Below, in pieces: positions 46,223 through 54,719 of a stretch of 64,000 nt of DNA (the stretch's first letter is position 1; every line of letters starts with the position of its first letter). The position numbers were made by a program, and so were the translations under genes. The notes under the pieces were generated by a model, which was not told the origin of the DNA, made no database searches, and worked only from the letters and a program-made list of their open reading frames with translations. This DNA comes from an uncultured Paracoccaceae bacterium (GTDB lineage: Bacteria; Pseudomonadota; Alphaproteobacteria; Rhodobacterales; Rhodobacteraceae). Location: assembly GCA_947498985.1 (NCBI GenBank), contig CANMMF010000013.1:41025-105024 (forward strand). The letters are read 5' to 3'.

Positions 46223-47851
46223 ATGCCCATCGTTGAATCGCAGTATTACTTTGGCAATTCGCTGGTGAACTATGCCGAAGGCGGCGGCCTGACCAATATT
46301 CCGGTCTGGATCGACCAGTTTGCCGAGGCCGGTGGCAACAGCTACGCGATGGCGGGCGGCTACGGTTTCCTGCGCGACTTCGCCGACCGGGACATGCCCA
46401 ACTCGCAATGGGGGTTCGACAGCGTCGAGCCCGCCTGGGACGCCGAGAGCGAAGGCTTCGATGAGGCCGCGTTTACCTCGATCCTGATTGCGCCTGCGAA
46501 TTTCATCCAGGACGTGGCGCCGGACGCGAATTACGCAGGTGACAGCCGCGCGCCGCTCGACGCGCTGTCCGAGATCGTGGTCGCGGCCAGCACCGCCCAT
46601 CCGGGGGCCAACCTCTATCTCTATCAGGGCTGGCCTGACATGGGGCCGTTCAGCGAGGACACGCCGCCGGATGCCGCGGCGCTCGCCGATTACCACGCCT
46701 ATGCGCAGGGCGCCTATACCGACTGGTATGTGGATCTGGTGGAGACGGTGAATGCCGAGGATCCCGACGCCAACCTCACGCTGATCCCGGTGGGCGCGAT
46801 CCTGTCGGAGCTCTTGAGCTCTGTTTTGGCCGACATCCCGGCAGAGGCGCTTTATGTCGACAGCGCCCCGCATGGCACCGAAACCACCTATTTCCTGGCC
46901 TCGATGATCACCTATCAGGCGACATTCGGCGAAGCGCCATTGCCACCGCAGGACTGGCCCGAAGAGGTCGATCCGCGCGTCGAGGAGGCGTTTGACGAGA
47001 TTGTCGCCCTGATCGACACCCGGCTCGACACGCTCGGTCTGCCCGAACCCGTTGATCCGATTGATCCCGTCGGTCCGGATCCCGACCCCGTTGACGATCC
47101 CGATCCGGATCTCCCGCCGGAGCCGGACCCTGCCCCCGCACCCGTACCGGACCCCGCGCCTGACCCTGCGCCCGCACCCGAACCTGCGCCTGACCCCGCG
47201 CCCGAGGACGGCGACGGGCCCACCCCGCCAGCACCTCCTGCGGACCCGGCCCCAGCGCCCGCAAGTCTTTACACGGCCAGCTATTTTTCCGTTGACCCAA
47301 CCGTGCGCTCGCTCGATGAGGTTGACTTTTCCGCCGCAGCGGACGGCACCGGCACGCTTGCGGAGCTCGATTTCATCGGCACCACCGAGAGCCTGCTCGA
47401 CGGCGCGCCCGGTGATCACGTCGCGATGCATCTGTCGCGCACCATCGACAGCGCCGAAGGCGGCGTCTGGCGGATCGAGATGCAGGCCGAAGACGACGCC
47501 CGCGTGCTGCTGAACGGCGAGGTGATCCTCGACAGCGGTGATGTCGCCTTCGAGGCGCTGCAATTTGTCGAGGTAGAGCTCGATCCCGGCAGCCATACGC
47601 TGGACGTCCTGCATCTGGAGATCGACGAGGAGATCACGCTGGATGTCGATGTCTTCGAGCTGGATGCGCTCGTCGAGGACCAGGAGGATCTGCCCCCCGA
47701 AACCGGCGCGTCCGGTGCGTCCGATGCCAATGCCGCTCTGATCGCCACGCTGTCGATGGCCGGTCTGCTCGATCCCATGGCGTTTGACGCGGAGCGCGAG
47801 GCGCTGGACGAGGCCGAAGCTGCCGCGGAGGATCAGGCCACCCTGATCTGA
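46223..47851 (+). CDS. SGNH-hydrolase-like protein with Asp/Pro-repeat linker and PA14-like domain
   Basis: A 542-residue protein not assigned to a named family. Residues 5-240 look like an SGNH/GDSL hydrolase: YYFGNSL (Ser13 in the nucleophile position), LYLYQGWPDMGPF, and YVDSAPHGTETTYFLASMITYQATFG with a D-x-x-x-H pair (Asp213, His217). Residues about 275-365 are (D/E)P-A-P repeats. Residues about 370-500 have a PA14/lectin-like beta pattern (WRIEMQAEDDARVLLNGEVILDSG). No signal peptide is seen. GGAGAG upstream fixes ATG 46223. Substrate is probably a carbohydrate ester, by inference only. Confidence 0.65.
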   Translation: MPIVESQYYFGNSLVNYAEGGGLTNIPVWIDQFAEAGGNSYAMAGGYGFLRDFADRDMPNSQWGFDSVEPAWDAESEGFDEAAFTSILIAPANFIQDVAPDANYAGDSRAPLDALSEIVVAASTAHPGANLYLYQGWPDMGPFSEDTPPDAAALADYHAYAQGAYTDWYVDLVETVNAEDPDANLTLIPVGAILSELLSSVLADIPAEALYVDSAPHGTETTYFLASMITYQATFGEAPLPPQDWPEEVDPRVEEAFDEIVALIDTRLDTLGLPEPVDPIDPVGPDPDPVDDPDPDLPPEPDPAPAPVPDPAPDPAPAPEPAPDPAPEDGDGPTPPAPPADPAPAPASLYTASYFSVDPTVRSLDEVDFSAAADGTGTLAELDFIGTTESLLDGAPGDHVAMHLSRTIDSAEGGVWRIEMQAEDDARVLLNGEVILDSGDVAFEALQFVEVELDPGSHTLDVLHLEIDEEITLDVDVFELDALVEDQEDLPPETGASGASDANAALIATLSMAGLLDPMAFDAEREALDEAEAAAEDQATLI

Positions 47852-47970
47852 ACCGCGCCGCGCAAACCGCACCCCCCGGCACGCGCCCGGTGGCCAAGCG
47901 GTCGTTTTGCCCTCCCCCTGACGGCGCGCGCTTGCTAACAAAGGCGCGAATTGCCTGCGGAGGGGCTCAC

Positions 47971-49050
47971 ATGACCGGCGTTCTGGCCAGCCAGCAAATC
48001 GAGGCGCTGATCGACAGCGGCGCGCTTTCAGCCGAGATCCCGTTTGTCGACGGTCAGGTGCAACCGGCCAGCCTCGATCTGCGGCTGGGAACGGTGGCCT
48101 ACCGCGTGCGCGCCTCGTTTCTGGCGGGGCATGGCAGCCCGGTGGCCGACCGCGTCGCCGAGTTCGAAATGCACAGGATCGACCTCAGCCAGGGCGCGGT
48201 GCTGGAAAAAGGCTGCGTCTATGTGGTGCCGCTGATGGAGCGGCTGGCCTTGCCGGGCGGCGTTCAGGCGATCGCCAATGCCAAATCCTCCACCGGGCGG
48301 CTCGATCTTCTGACCCGCGTGATCACCGATGGCGGCACGGAGTTCGACCGGATCGGCGCGGGCTATGACGGCCCGCTTTACGCCGAGATCTGCCCGCGGT
48401 CGTTTTCGGTGCTGGTGCGCCCCGGCATGCGTCTCAACCAGATCCGGTTCCGGCAGGGACGCGCGGTGCTCAGCGATGCCGAGCTGGCCGATCTGCATGC
48501 CGCAGAAACGCTGGTCAGCGGAGGTGAGCCGGTGATCGGCGAGGGTCTGGGCTTTTCTGTCGATCTCGAACCGGGGCCCGGCGGGCTGGTGGGGTATCGC
48601 GCGAAACCGCATACCGGGGTCATCGATCTTGACCGGATCGGGGCCTACGATCCGCGCGATTACTGGGACGCGCTCTACAGCAAGAGCCGGCAGCTGGTGC
48701 TCGATCCCGGCGCCTTCTACATCCTCGTCAGCCGCGAAGCGGTGCATATCCCGCCGCGCTATGCGGCTGAAATGGCGCCCTATCTGGCCATGGTGGGGGA
48801 GTTTCGGGTGCATTACGCCGGGTTTTTCGATCCCGGGTTTGGCCATGCGGCAGCGGGTGGCACCGGCGCGCGCGGCGTGCTTGAAGTGCGCTGCCACGAG
48901 GCGCCGTTTGTGCTTGAACACGGCCAGATCGTCGGCCGGCTGGTCTACGAGCGCATGTCAGAGGTGCCCCGGCAGCTTTACGGCGCGGGGATTGCGTCGA
49001 ATTACCAGGGCCAAGGGTTGAAGCTGTCGAAGCACTTCCGGGCCTTGTGA
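47971..49050 (+). CDS. dcd: Double-length dCTP deaminase
   Basis: A 359-residue protein about twice the size of classical Dcd (about 190 residues). Both halves show trimeric dUTPase-like beta sequence. The first half has QVQPASLDLRLG and IANAKSSTGRLDLLTRVITDGG; the second has AFYILVSREAVHIPPRYAAEM, GFFDPGFGHAAAGG and FVLEHGQIVGRLVYERM. Such fused forms are annotated as 2'-deoxycytidine 5'-triphosphate deaminase in alphaproteobacteria. GGAGG seven bases upstream sets ATG 47971; the upstream in-frame extension is not conserved. Confidence 0.88.
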   Translation: MTGVLASQQIEALIDSGALSAEIPFVDGQVQPASLDLRLGTVAYRVRASFLAGHGSPVADRVAEFEMHRIDLSQGAVLEKGCVYVVPLMERLALPGGVQAIANAKSSTGRLDLLTRVITDGGTEFDRIGAGYDGPLYAEICPRSFSVLVRPGMRLNQIRFRQGRAVLSDAELADLHAAETLVSGGEPVIGEGLGFSVDLEPGPGGLVGYRAKPHTGVIDLDRIGAYDPRDYWDALYSKSRQLVLDPGAFYILVSREAVHIPPRYAAEMAPYLAMVGEFRVHYAGFFDPGFGHAAAGGTGARGVLEVRCHEAPFVLEHGQIVGRLVYERMSEVPRQLYGAGIASNYQGQGLKLSKHFRAL

Positions 49051-49326
49051 CCTCGCGACGGGACCACGCTTTTGCAGCCCCATGCAAAAACCCGCATCAC
49101 GTGCCGCTGCCCGAAATCAAGGATTTCAACGCGTTACGTGATGCGCGATCTGTCAGATATTTCGTCACGCGCTCTGGGCGGTTACCGTCCGGGCTCATCG
49201 GCGCGTGGTCTGCGCAGCCTTACCGGTGGCAAGAAAACCCCGCCGCAAGACCAGACCCGCTGCCATGACAGGCACAGATCATCGGCAGATCGGCGGCCAG
49301 CCCGGGCCCGCCACTCGCCGCGGATG

Positions 49327-49545
49327 TCAGCGCATCTTGCTGGCGCGGCGCGCCATGCGGATCGCCTGTTTCTGCTGCTTTGCCGACTGGCGCGCGGCCT
49401 TTGCCTGACGGCGCTCCGCCGGGGTCATTTCATCCTGCGAGCGGCCCTTGCCGGTCGCGCGGTTGATGCCCGCGTCGACACCTTTGCTGACCACCCTGCG
49501 CAAGACCATGCGCGCAATCATGCTGAAGATCCGGTCCATGCTCAT
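49327..49545 (-). CDS. Small basic protein, unknown function
   Basis: A 72-residue protein. The amphipathic N-terminus MSMDRIFSMIARMVLRRVVSKGVDAGINRATG leads to a very basic Gln/Ala/Arg/Lys helix (AERRQAKAARQSAKQQKQAIRMARRASKMR). GAGG lies six bases before ATG 49545; ATG 49539 is possible. It resembles short hypothetical proteins I associate with Rhodobacteraceae. It may bind membrane or nucleic acid, by composition only. Confidence 0.65.
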   Translation of the reverse strand: MSMDRIFSMIARMVLRRVVSKGVDAGINRATGKGRSQDEMTPAERRQAKAARQSAKQQKQAIRMARRASKMR

Positions 49546-49599
49546 TCTCTGCCTCATATGTCGCGTTTTTCCGGACAATAGCACGAAACCCGGCAGAAA

Positions 49600-50997
49600 T
49601 CAGGCGACAAGCCACTCTTTCTGCGTCGCATGATCCGAATTTGACGCATCCGGACGCGTAATCCCCTGCAACACGACGCGGTCCCGTCCGCGGCTCTTGG
49701 CCTGGTAGAGCGCGTCATCGGCCATGCTCACGCTGGCCTGCAGATCTGGCGCGCGGCGCGGATCGATCATCACGCCGCCCACCGATACGGTCACACCGCA
49801 ATCGCCACGCAGCTTGTCATCGGTCTTGACCGCGGAGCGGATGCGCTCGGCAGTTTCGGAGAGCGCGTGGAAATCGGGGACACGCACCAGCACCAGAAAT
49901 TCCTCGCCACCCCAGCGCGCCACCAGATCGGTGAGCCGCACATTGCGTTTCAGAACCTCCGCCACCGCCCTGAGGATCGCGTCACCCGCGACGTGGCCTT
50001 GCGTGTCGTTGATGCGCTTGAACTTGTCCACATCGACCATGAGCACCCCCACCCGCATCTCGCCCGCCGTGTTTTCGTAGGCGTGCTGCGCGGCGCGGCG
50101 GGTGGCGGTCTGGGTCAGCGGATCGAGGCTCAGATCCCGCAGCAGCTGCTTTTCGGTGCGGCGCGCGGCGTCCATCAGACGCGCCAGCCGGGCGCTCATG
50201 ATCATGAAAAGCGTCATCAGGAAGAACATCTCGACCGTGTTGAGCCCGGCGCGAAACCCTTCGGTCACCGCCGCGCCCGACCGGTTGAGCAGTGCAAACA
50301 GCAGCTCCAGCGCCAGCAGAAACAGGATCGCGCCGCGCATCAGGCGTCCGTTCTCGTCATCGCGCAAAAGCCCGCGCAGCTTTCGGTGGCGTGCAAAGAC
50401 CACCATGTTGGCCAGCCCCAGCGCCAGCAGCGCCAGCGTGGTGGTGAGCGACATCGAGCCAAAGAACCCCTGCACGTTGTTGAGCGTGCCCGGCAGAGAT
50501 ACCGCGGGCGGCCCGAGCGCCAGCACTGCCAGCGCCAGCGCCTTATCGCGGTCGCGGTCGCGGAGGATCTGCGCGCTGGCCATGAGCGCCAGGCACAGCG
50601 CCGTGTTCCAGCCCATGCGGCCGAGATCTTCGGCGTCGAGAAGCGTCGCGGACAGTATGTTGGAGACCGGAAACGCCGCGGCCAAGAGCAGCACGATGCA
50701 CCAGAGCCCACCTTCACGGCGCGAACGGCGCGTCATCGGTTTTTGCGACAGCGTGGCGGCCAGCGCAAAGACAATGGCGAGGAAGGTCAGGGGATTGGTT
50801 CGCGGCGCGTCACCCGGCGCATAGATATGGCGTTGCCAGTGAAACAGGTAATCCGACTGCACCAGACAAAGCGCACCAATCACCACCAGCAAGGCCGTCA
50901 CCCGGATCTGCGCAGCCAGCCGCAGGATACCCGCATCCGGCGCATGTCGCTCCGGTCGCTTCACCCGATCGCTGCGCGCGCGCGGCAGTCTATCCAT
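49600..50997 (-). CDS. Membrane-bound diguanylate cyclase (GGDEF)
   Basis: A 465-residue protein with about seven hydrophobic segments in residues 30-270 (for example LLVVIGALCLV, NPLTFLAIVFALAATL, MFFLMTLFMIMSA) forming a membrane sensor. A GGDEF domain follows, with DLSLDPLTQTATRRAA, VDKFKRINDTQGHVAGD and active-site GGEEF. RLTD lies five residues before GGEEF, the RxxD inhibitory site for c-di-GMP feedback. It is therefore likely an active, product-inhibited cyclase. ATG 50997 is used; GTG 51015 is possible. It reads in line with scpB, 86 bp downstream of it. Confidence 0.92.
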   Translation of the reverse strand: MDRLPRARSDRVKRPERHAPDAGILRLAAQIRVTALLVVIGALCLVQSDYLFHWQRHIYAPGDAPRTNPLTFLAIVFALAATLSQKPMTRRSRREGGLWCIVLLLAAAFPVSNILSATLLDAEDLGRMGWNTALCLALMASAQILRDRDRDKALALAVLALGPPAVSLPGTLNNVQGFFGSMSLTTTLALLALGLANMVVFARHRKLRGLLRDDENGRLMRGAILFLLALELLFALLNRSGAAVTEGFRAGLNTVEMFFLMTLFMIMSARLARLMDAARRTEKQLLRDLSLDPLTQTATRRAAQHAYENTAGEMRVGVLMVDVDKFKRINDTQGHVAGDAILRAVAEVLKRNVRLTDLVARWGGEEFLVLVRVPDFHALSETAERIRSAVKTDDKLRGDCGVTVSVGGVMIDPRRAPDLQASVSMADDALYQAKSRGRDRVVLQGITRPDASNSDHATQKEWLVA

Positions 50998-51083
50998 TCC
51001 GTCTTTCACAAACACTGTCCAGCGCAGCTCAGTCGGCGGGAATTTTTAGGCAAGTTTGGTTAAATGAAGCTTAAACTTGCGCA

Positions 51084-51782
51084 CTAATCTTCGAAAAGTT
51101 CGCTTTGGCCCTCTTCGGTCTCTTCCTCGGCATCGACATCGCCGTCGCCGGCGACAGGCATTGCCCCGGCGGGCACGCGGCTTTCCAGCAAGCCCGCAGC
51201 GCGCAGTTCGGCAAGCCCCGGCAGGTCGCGCGCGGATTCCAGTCCGAAATGGTCCAGAAAGGTTTGCGTGACCACAAAGGTCACCGGGCGACCGGGCGTC
51301 ATGCGCCTGCGGCCAAAGCGGATCCACTCCATCTCGAGCAGCTGGTCGATGGTGCCGCGGCTGACGCCGACGCCGCGAATTTCCTCGATCTCGGCGCGGG
51401 TTGCGGGCTGGTGGTAGGCGATGATCGCCAGCGTTTCGATGGCCGCGCGGCTGAGCTTGCGGGTCTCCACCGTCTCGCGGTGCATGAGAAAGCCCAGATC
51501 GGCGGCGGTGCGCACCGCATAGGCGTCCCCCACGCGCACCACGTTCACGCCGCGACCTTCGTAGCGTTTGCGCAGATGCACCATCGCTTCGGCAGCGTCG
51601 CAGCCATGCGGCATGCGGGCGTTGAGCTCGGCGATGGTGACCGGTTCTGCGGTGGCAAAGAGGATCGCTTCGACCATGCGCTCCTGCTCGCCCATCGGCG
51701 GCGCCTCGAAAAGACTGTCGCGCGCGGGCGCGTCTTCGGCATCGGGATCAGCGGTTTCGGGATCGGGGCGCTCGTCAGTCAC
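51084..51782 (-). CDS. scpB: Chromosome segregation and condensation protein ScpB
   Basis: A 232-residue kleisin-interacting subunit of the SMC-ScpAB condensin. Two winged-helix domains are visible: ERMVEAILFATAEPVTIAELNARMP and LSRAAIETLAIIAYHQPATRAEIEEIRGVGVSRGTIDQLLE. The C-terminus is acidic. GTG at 51782 with GGAGG six bases upstream is the start; it overlaps the scpA stop by 8 bp. Confidence 0.95.
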   Translation of the reverse strand: MTDERPDPETADPDAEDAPARDSLFEAPPMGEQERMVEAILFATAEPVTIAELNARMPHGCDAAEAMVHLRKRYEGRGVNVVRVGDAYAVRTAADLGFLMHRETVETRKLSRAAIETLAIIAYHQPATRAEIEEIRGVGVSRGTIDQLLEMEWIRFGRRRMTPGRPVTFVVTQTFLDHFGLESARDLPGLAELRAAGLLESRVPAGAMPVAGDGDVDAEEETEEGQSELFED

Positions 51783-52572
51783 GCGGCCCCTCCCGCCGCC
51801 GCACCCGGATGGGCGCAAAGGTCCCGGATTGCTGCAGCTCCGCCTTGCCTTCCTTCACCAGTTCCAGCGAGGCGGCAAAGGTCGCGGCGGTGGCCGAGCG
51901 CCAGCGCACCGGATCGGCGTCCCAGCCATCGGGCAGGTAGGAAGAGAGCTCCGTCCATTGCCCGGCAAAGCCGATCATGCCGCGCATCCGGTCGAGTGCC
52001 TGTTCCATGGTAAAGACCTTCTCGCGATCCATGGTGAAGGGGCGAAACTCGTCGCGTGTGCGGATCCGCGCATAGCCCTGCATGAGATCGATGAGCGAGG
52101 CGGAATAGCTCACGCGGCGCACCCGCTCCACCGCTTCGGGCAAGCCGCGGGCAAAGAAATCGCGGCCCAGCTGGTCCCGCGCCATGAGCTTGGCGGCGCA
52201 ATCGCGCATCGCCTGCAGCCGTTCGAGCTGAAAGGCGAGATGCGCGGCCAGATCTTCCCCCGAGGGGCCCTCCTCTTCGGGATCGGGCGGCAGCAGCAGG
52301 CGGGATTTCAGAAAGGCGAGCCAGGCGGCCATCACCAGATAATCGGCGGCAAGCTCGATGCGGAGCGTCTTGGCCTCATCGACAAACGCCAGATACTGCT
52401 TTGCCAGCTCGAGGATCGAGATCCGCCGCAGATCGACCTTCTGCGTGCGCGCCATGTTCAGCAACAGATCGAGCGGGCCCTCATAGCCATCCACATCGAC
52501 CACCAGCGCTTCGGCCGCCAGCCGGTCGGTGACCGATTGGGGCTCGGCAAAACTGTCGACGGGCTCGGTCAT
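51775..52572 (-). CDS. scpA: Segregation and condensation protein A (kleisin)
   Basis: A 265-residue kleisin. The N-terminal motif DGYEGPLDLLLNMARTQKVDLRRISILELAKQYLAFV is the ScpA hallmark. The AAWLAFLKSRLLLPP segment and a C-terminal winged-helix region follow. It bridges SMC heads with ScpB. It lies between nagZ (16 bp upstream) and scpB. Confidence 0.96.
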   Translation of the reverse strand: MTEPVDSFAEPQSVTDRLAAEALVVDVDGYEGPLDLLLNMARTQKVDLRRISILELAKQYLAFVDEAKTLRIELAADYLVMAAWLAFLKSRLLLPPDPEEEGPSGEDLAAHLAFQLERLQAMRDCAAKLMARDQLGRDFFARGLPEAVERVRRVSYSASLIDLMQGYARIRTRDEFRPFTMDREKVFTMEQALDRMRGMIGFAGQWTELSSYLPDGWDADPVRWRSATAATFAASLELVKEGKAELQQSGTFAPIRVRRREGPRD

Positions 52573-52588
52573 AAACGGCGGTTCGCAC

Positions 52589-53584
52589 TCACGGGATCAG
52601 TGCCTCAAACTCCGCCCGCAGCGCGTCGATGTCAACAGCGACAGGCGGTTTGCGCGCATCGAGCGCGGCCTCTGCGCGGGCCTGACCGGCGGATGTAAGC
52701 TGACCCGCGGTGGTCATCACCGCCACCATCTCCGCCAGATCGCCGTTGCAATGCAGCACCGCGTCACAGCCTGCGTCGAGCGCCGCGCGGCTGCGCTCGG
52801 TCACCGAGCCGCTCAGCGCCTGCATCGAGATATCGTCGGTCATCAAGAACCCGTCAAAGCCGATTTCGGTGCGGATGAGCTCGATCATCACCGGCGATGT
52901 TGTGGCCGGGCGGGACGGATCGATGGCCTCGAAGACCACATGCGCCGACATCCCGAGCGGCATCGTGTTCAGCGCCCCGAAGGCGGCAAAATCGACCCTG
53001 TCGAGCGTCTCGCGCGCGGCGGAAACGCGGGGCAGCTCCAGGTGGCTGTCGAGCGTGCCGAGCCCGTGGCCCGGCATGTGTTTGATCACCGGCAGCACCC
53101 CGGTCCCGAGATGTGCCTCCGCCACCGCGCGGCCCAGGGTGACGACCTCCGAGATATCGTGCGAAAAGAGCCGGTTGCGCAGGATCGGATGGGTCTCGGC
53201 ACGCGCGACATCGAGCGCGGGCGAGCAATTGCCGTCGATCCCGAGCGCCAGCAACTCGGCGCTGATGATCCGGTAGCGCAGCGCCATGGCCTGCGCGGCA
53301 AGGCTGCCGAACCGCGCCACATCCTCGAGCGGCGGCAGCCAGTCGCTGACCAAGGGCGCGCGCATGCGCTGCACCCGACCGCCCTCCTGATCGATGAAAA
53401 TCGGCGCGTGCCAGCCCACCGCGTCGCGCAGATCCGAGGTCAGCGCCCTTATCTGGTCGTGGCTTTGCAGATTGCGCGCAAAGAGGATGAAGCCAAAGGG
53501 ACAGGCCTCTGCAAAGAAACGCTTTTCCCCGGTTGTGAGGGACAGTCCTTCGCAGCCCAGAATGGCTGCGCCAAACGCTCTCAC
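52589..53584 (-). CDS. nagZ: Beta-N-acetylhexosaminidase NagZ
   Basis: A 331-residue GH3 glycosidase of peptidoglycan recycling, removing GlcNAc from anhydro-muropeptides. It shows GFILFARNL, FIDQEGGRVQRMR, KHMPGHG with the catalytic His loop, and the nucleophile Asp in GFLMTDDISM. The GTG start at 53584 forms a GTGA overlap with the SPOR gene stop and gives the normal family N-terminus (RAFGAAILGCEGLSLT); the frame is open further upstream but inside the SPOR gene. Confidence 0.95.
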   Translation of the reverse strand: MRAFGAAILGCEGLSLTTGEKRFFAEACPFGFILFARNLQSHDQIRALTSDLRDAVGWHAPIFIDQEGGRVQRMRAPLVSDWLPPLEDVARFGSLAAQAMALRYRIISAELLALGIDGNCSPALDVARAETHPILRNRLFSHDISEVVTLGRAVAEAHLGTGVLPVIKHMPGHGLGTLDSHLELPRVSAARETLDRVDFAAFGALNTMPLGMSAHVVFEAIDPSRPATTSPVMIELIRTEIGFDGFLMTDDISMQALSGSVTERSRAALDAGCDAVLHCNGDLAEMVAVMTTAGQLTSAGQARAEAALDARKPPVAVDIDALRAEFEALIP

Positions 53585-54603
53585 CGCGTCACAACCGGGA
53601 TGCAGTCGACCTGGCCTGCGACAAAGGCCGCGCAGAAGCGCCGGGCATCCGAGAGATCCTCGAACCCATGCGCGCGCAGGCGGTAGAACACCCGCCCGCC
53701 AGAGCTTGCGCGCTGGATCACCCGAGCCTTGCCGTCCATGTAATCGCCAAAGCGGGTCTGCATTCTGGCCCATTCCGCGCGCGCGACCTCGGGGCTGTCG
53801 AAGGCGCCGATCTGTACCAGACGGGTGCCCTTTTCCAGCGTATCGGGGTCGATCTCCTGCGCGTCTGCGGCGGGGGCCGCGATGACATCTTCGGGCGAAA
53901 GCGCGGTGAGCGATGCGGTGCGCAGGCCCGCCGGGCGCAATTGCGGGCGCAGCGACCGGCCGAGCCCCAGCGCCGCGGTGACTGGTACCGCCGGTGCGGC
54001 GTCGGCCCCGGCATCTGCCGCAAGCTCGGCCCAGGCAGCATCGACCGGAGCCACCTCTGCCTCCAGATCCGACAGCGGCGTCGCAGTGCCGGTGAGTTCG
54101 GCCACCAGATCCGCCATGGCGGCGTCACCGGGGTCGACCGGCTCGGTCGGGGCGCGGGCCTGATCCTCGGGGATGATCTCTTCAGGCTCGATTTCCATCA
54201 GCACCGCCGCTTCGGCGAGCGACGCGTCGAGCGGCATCGGCGGCGCGGTCTCGATGAGCGCACCTGCGGCCACATCCTCTTCGGAAAGACCCGCCGGGCG
54301 TGGCGCCAGCACCAGCCGGTCGGCAGGCGCCGCGGCGGTGCCCTGCCCGGCCACTTCGTTCACCGCCAGCCCCTGATGGTCGGCCAGCTGGCCGCCGGGA
54401 TCGACCGGTGCGACGCGCATCGGGCCGTCCATCGCCGCGACGATCGGCACGCCGCTCACATCGCGGGCGATCATCTTGTAGCCCCAGACGCCGATGCCGG
54501 CGACCAGCGCCAGCGACACAACCGCCCCCGCCCAGTTCGCCATCGAGGCCACATTGCGCTGGGACGTGTCAAACGCCCCGTCTTCAAAGGTGTAATCTGC
54601 CAT
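53581..54603 (-). CDS. SPOR-domain membrane protein
   Basis: A 340-residue protein. A short cytoplasmic N-terminus (ADYTFEDGAFD) leads to one transmembrane helix (AGAVVSLALVAGIGVWGY), a long Ala/Pro/Glu periplasmic linker, and a C-terminal SPOR domain (LVQIGAFDSPEVARAEWARMQTRFGDYMDG ... FYRLRAHGFEDLSDARRFCAAF). SPOR domains bind glycan strands stripped of peptides at the division site. It lies between argS and nagZ, matching its cell-wall role. Confidence 0.92.
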   Translation of the reverse strand: MADYTFEDGAFDTSQRNVASMANWAGAVVSLALVAGIGVWGYKMIARDVSGVPIVAAMDGPMRVAPVDPGGQLADHQGLAVNEVAGQGTAAAPADRLVLAPRPAGLSEEDVAAGALIETAPPMPLDASLAEAAVLMEIEPEEIIPEDQARAPTEPVDPGDAAMADLVAELTGTATPLSDLEAEVAPVDAAWAELAADAGADAAPAVPVTAALGLGRSLRPQLRPAGLRTASLTALSPEDVIAAPAADAQEIDPDTLEKGTRLVQIGAFDSPEVARAEWARMQTRFGDYMDGKARVIQRASSGGRVFYRLRAHGFEDLSDARRFCAAFVAGQVDCIPVVTR

Positions 54604-54719
54604 ATCCGCCTCTTTCGCCCCCGCACGGTACATTGCCGCGCAAGTGGTCTGCTCGTGTCGTGTGAACGGGTCTTGTGCCCGCCTTGCCTGTCAGAGCCGA
54701 AAGATCGGTGCGCCTTTTC

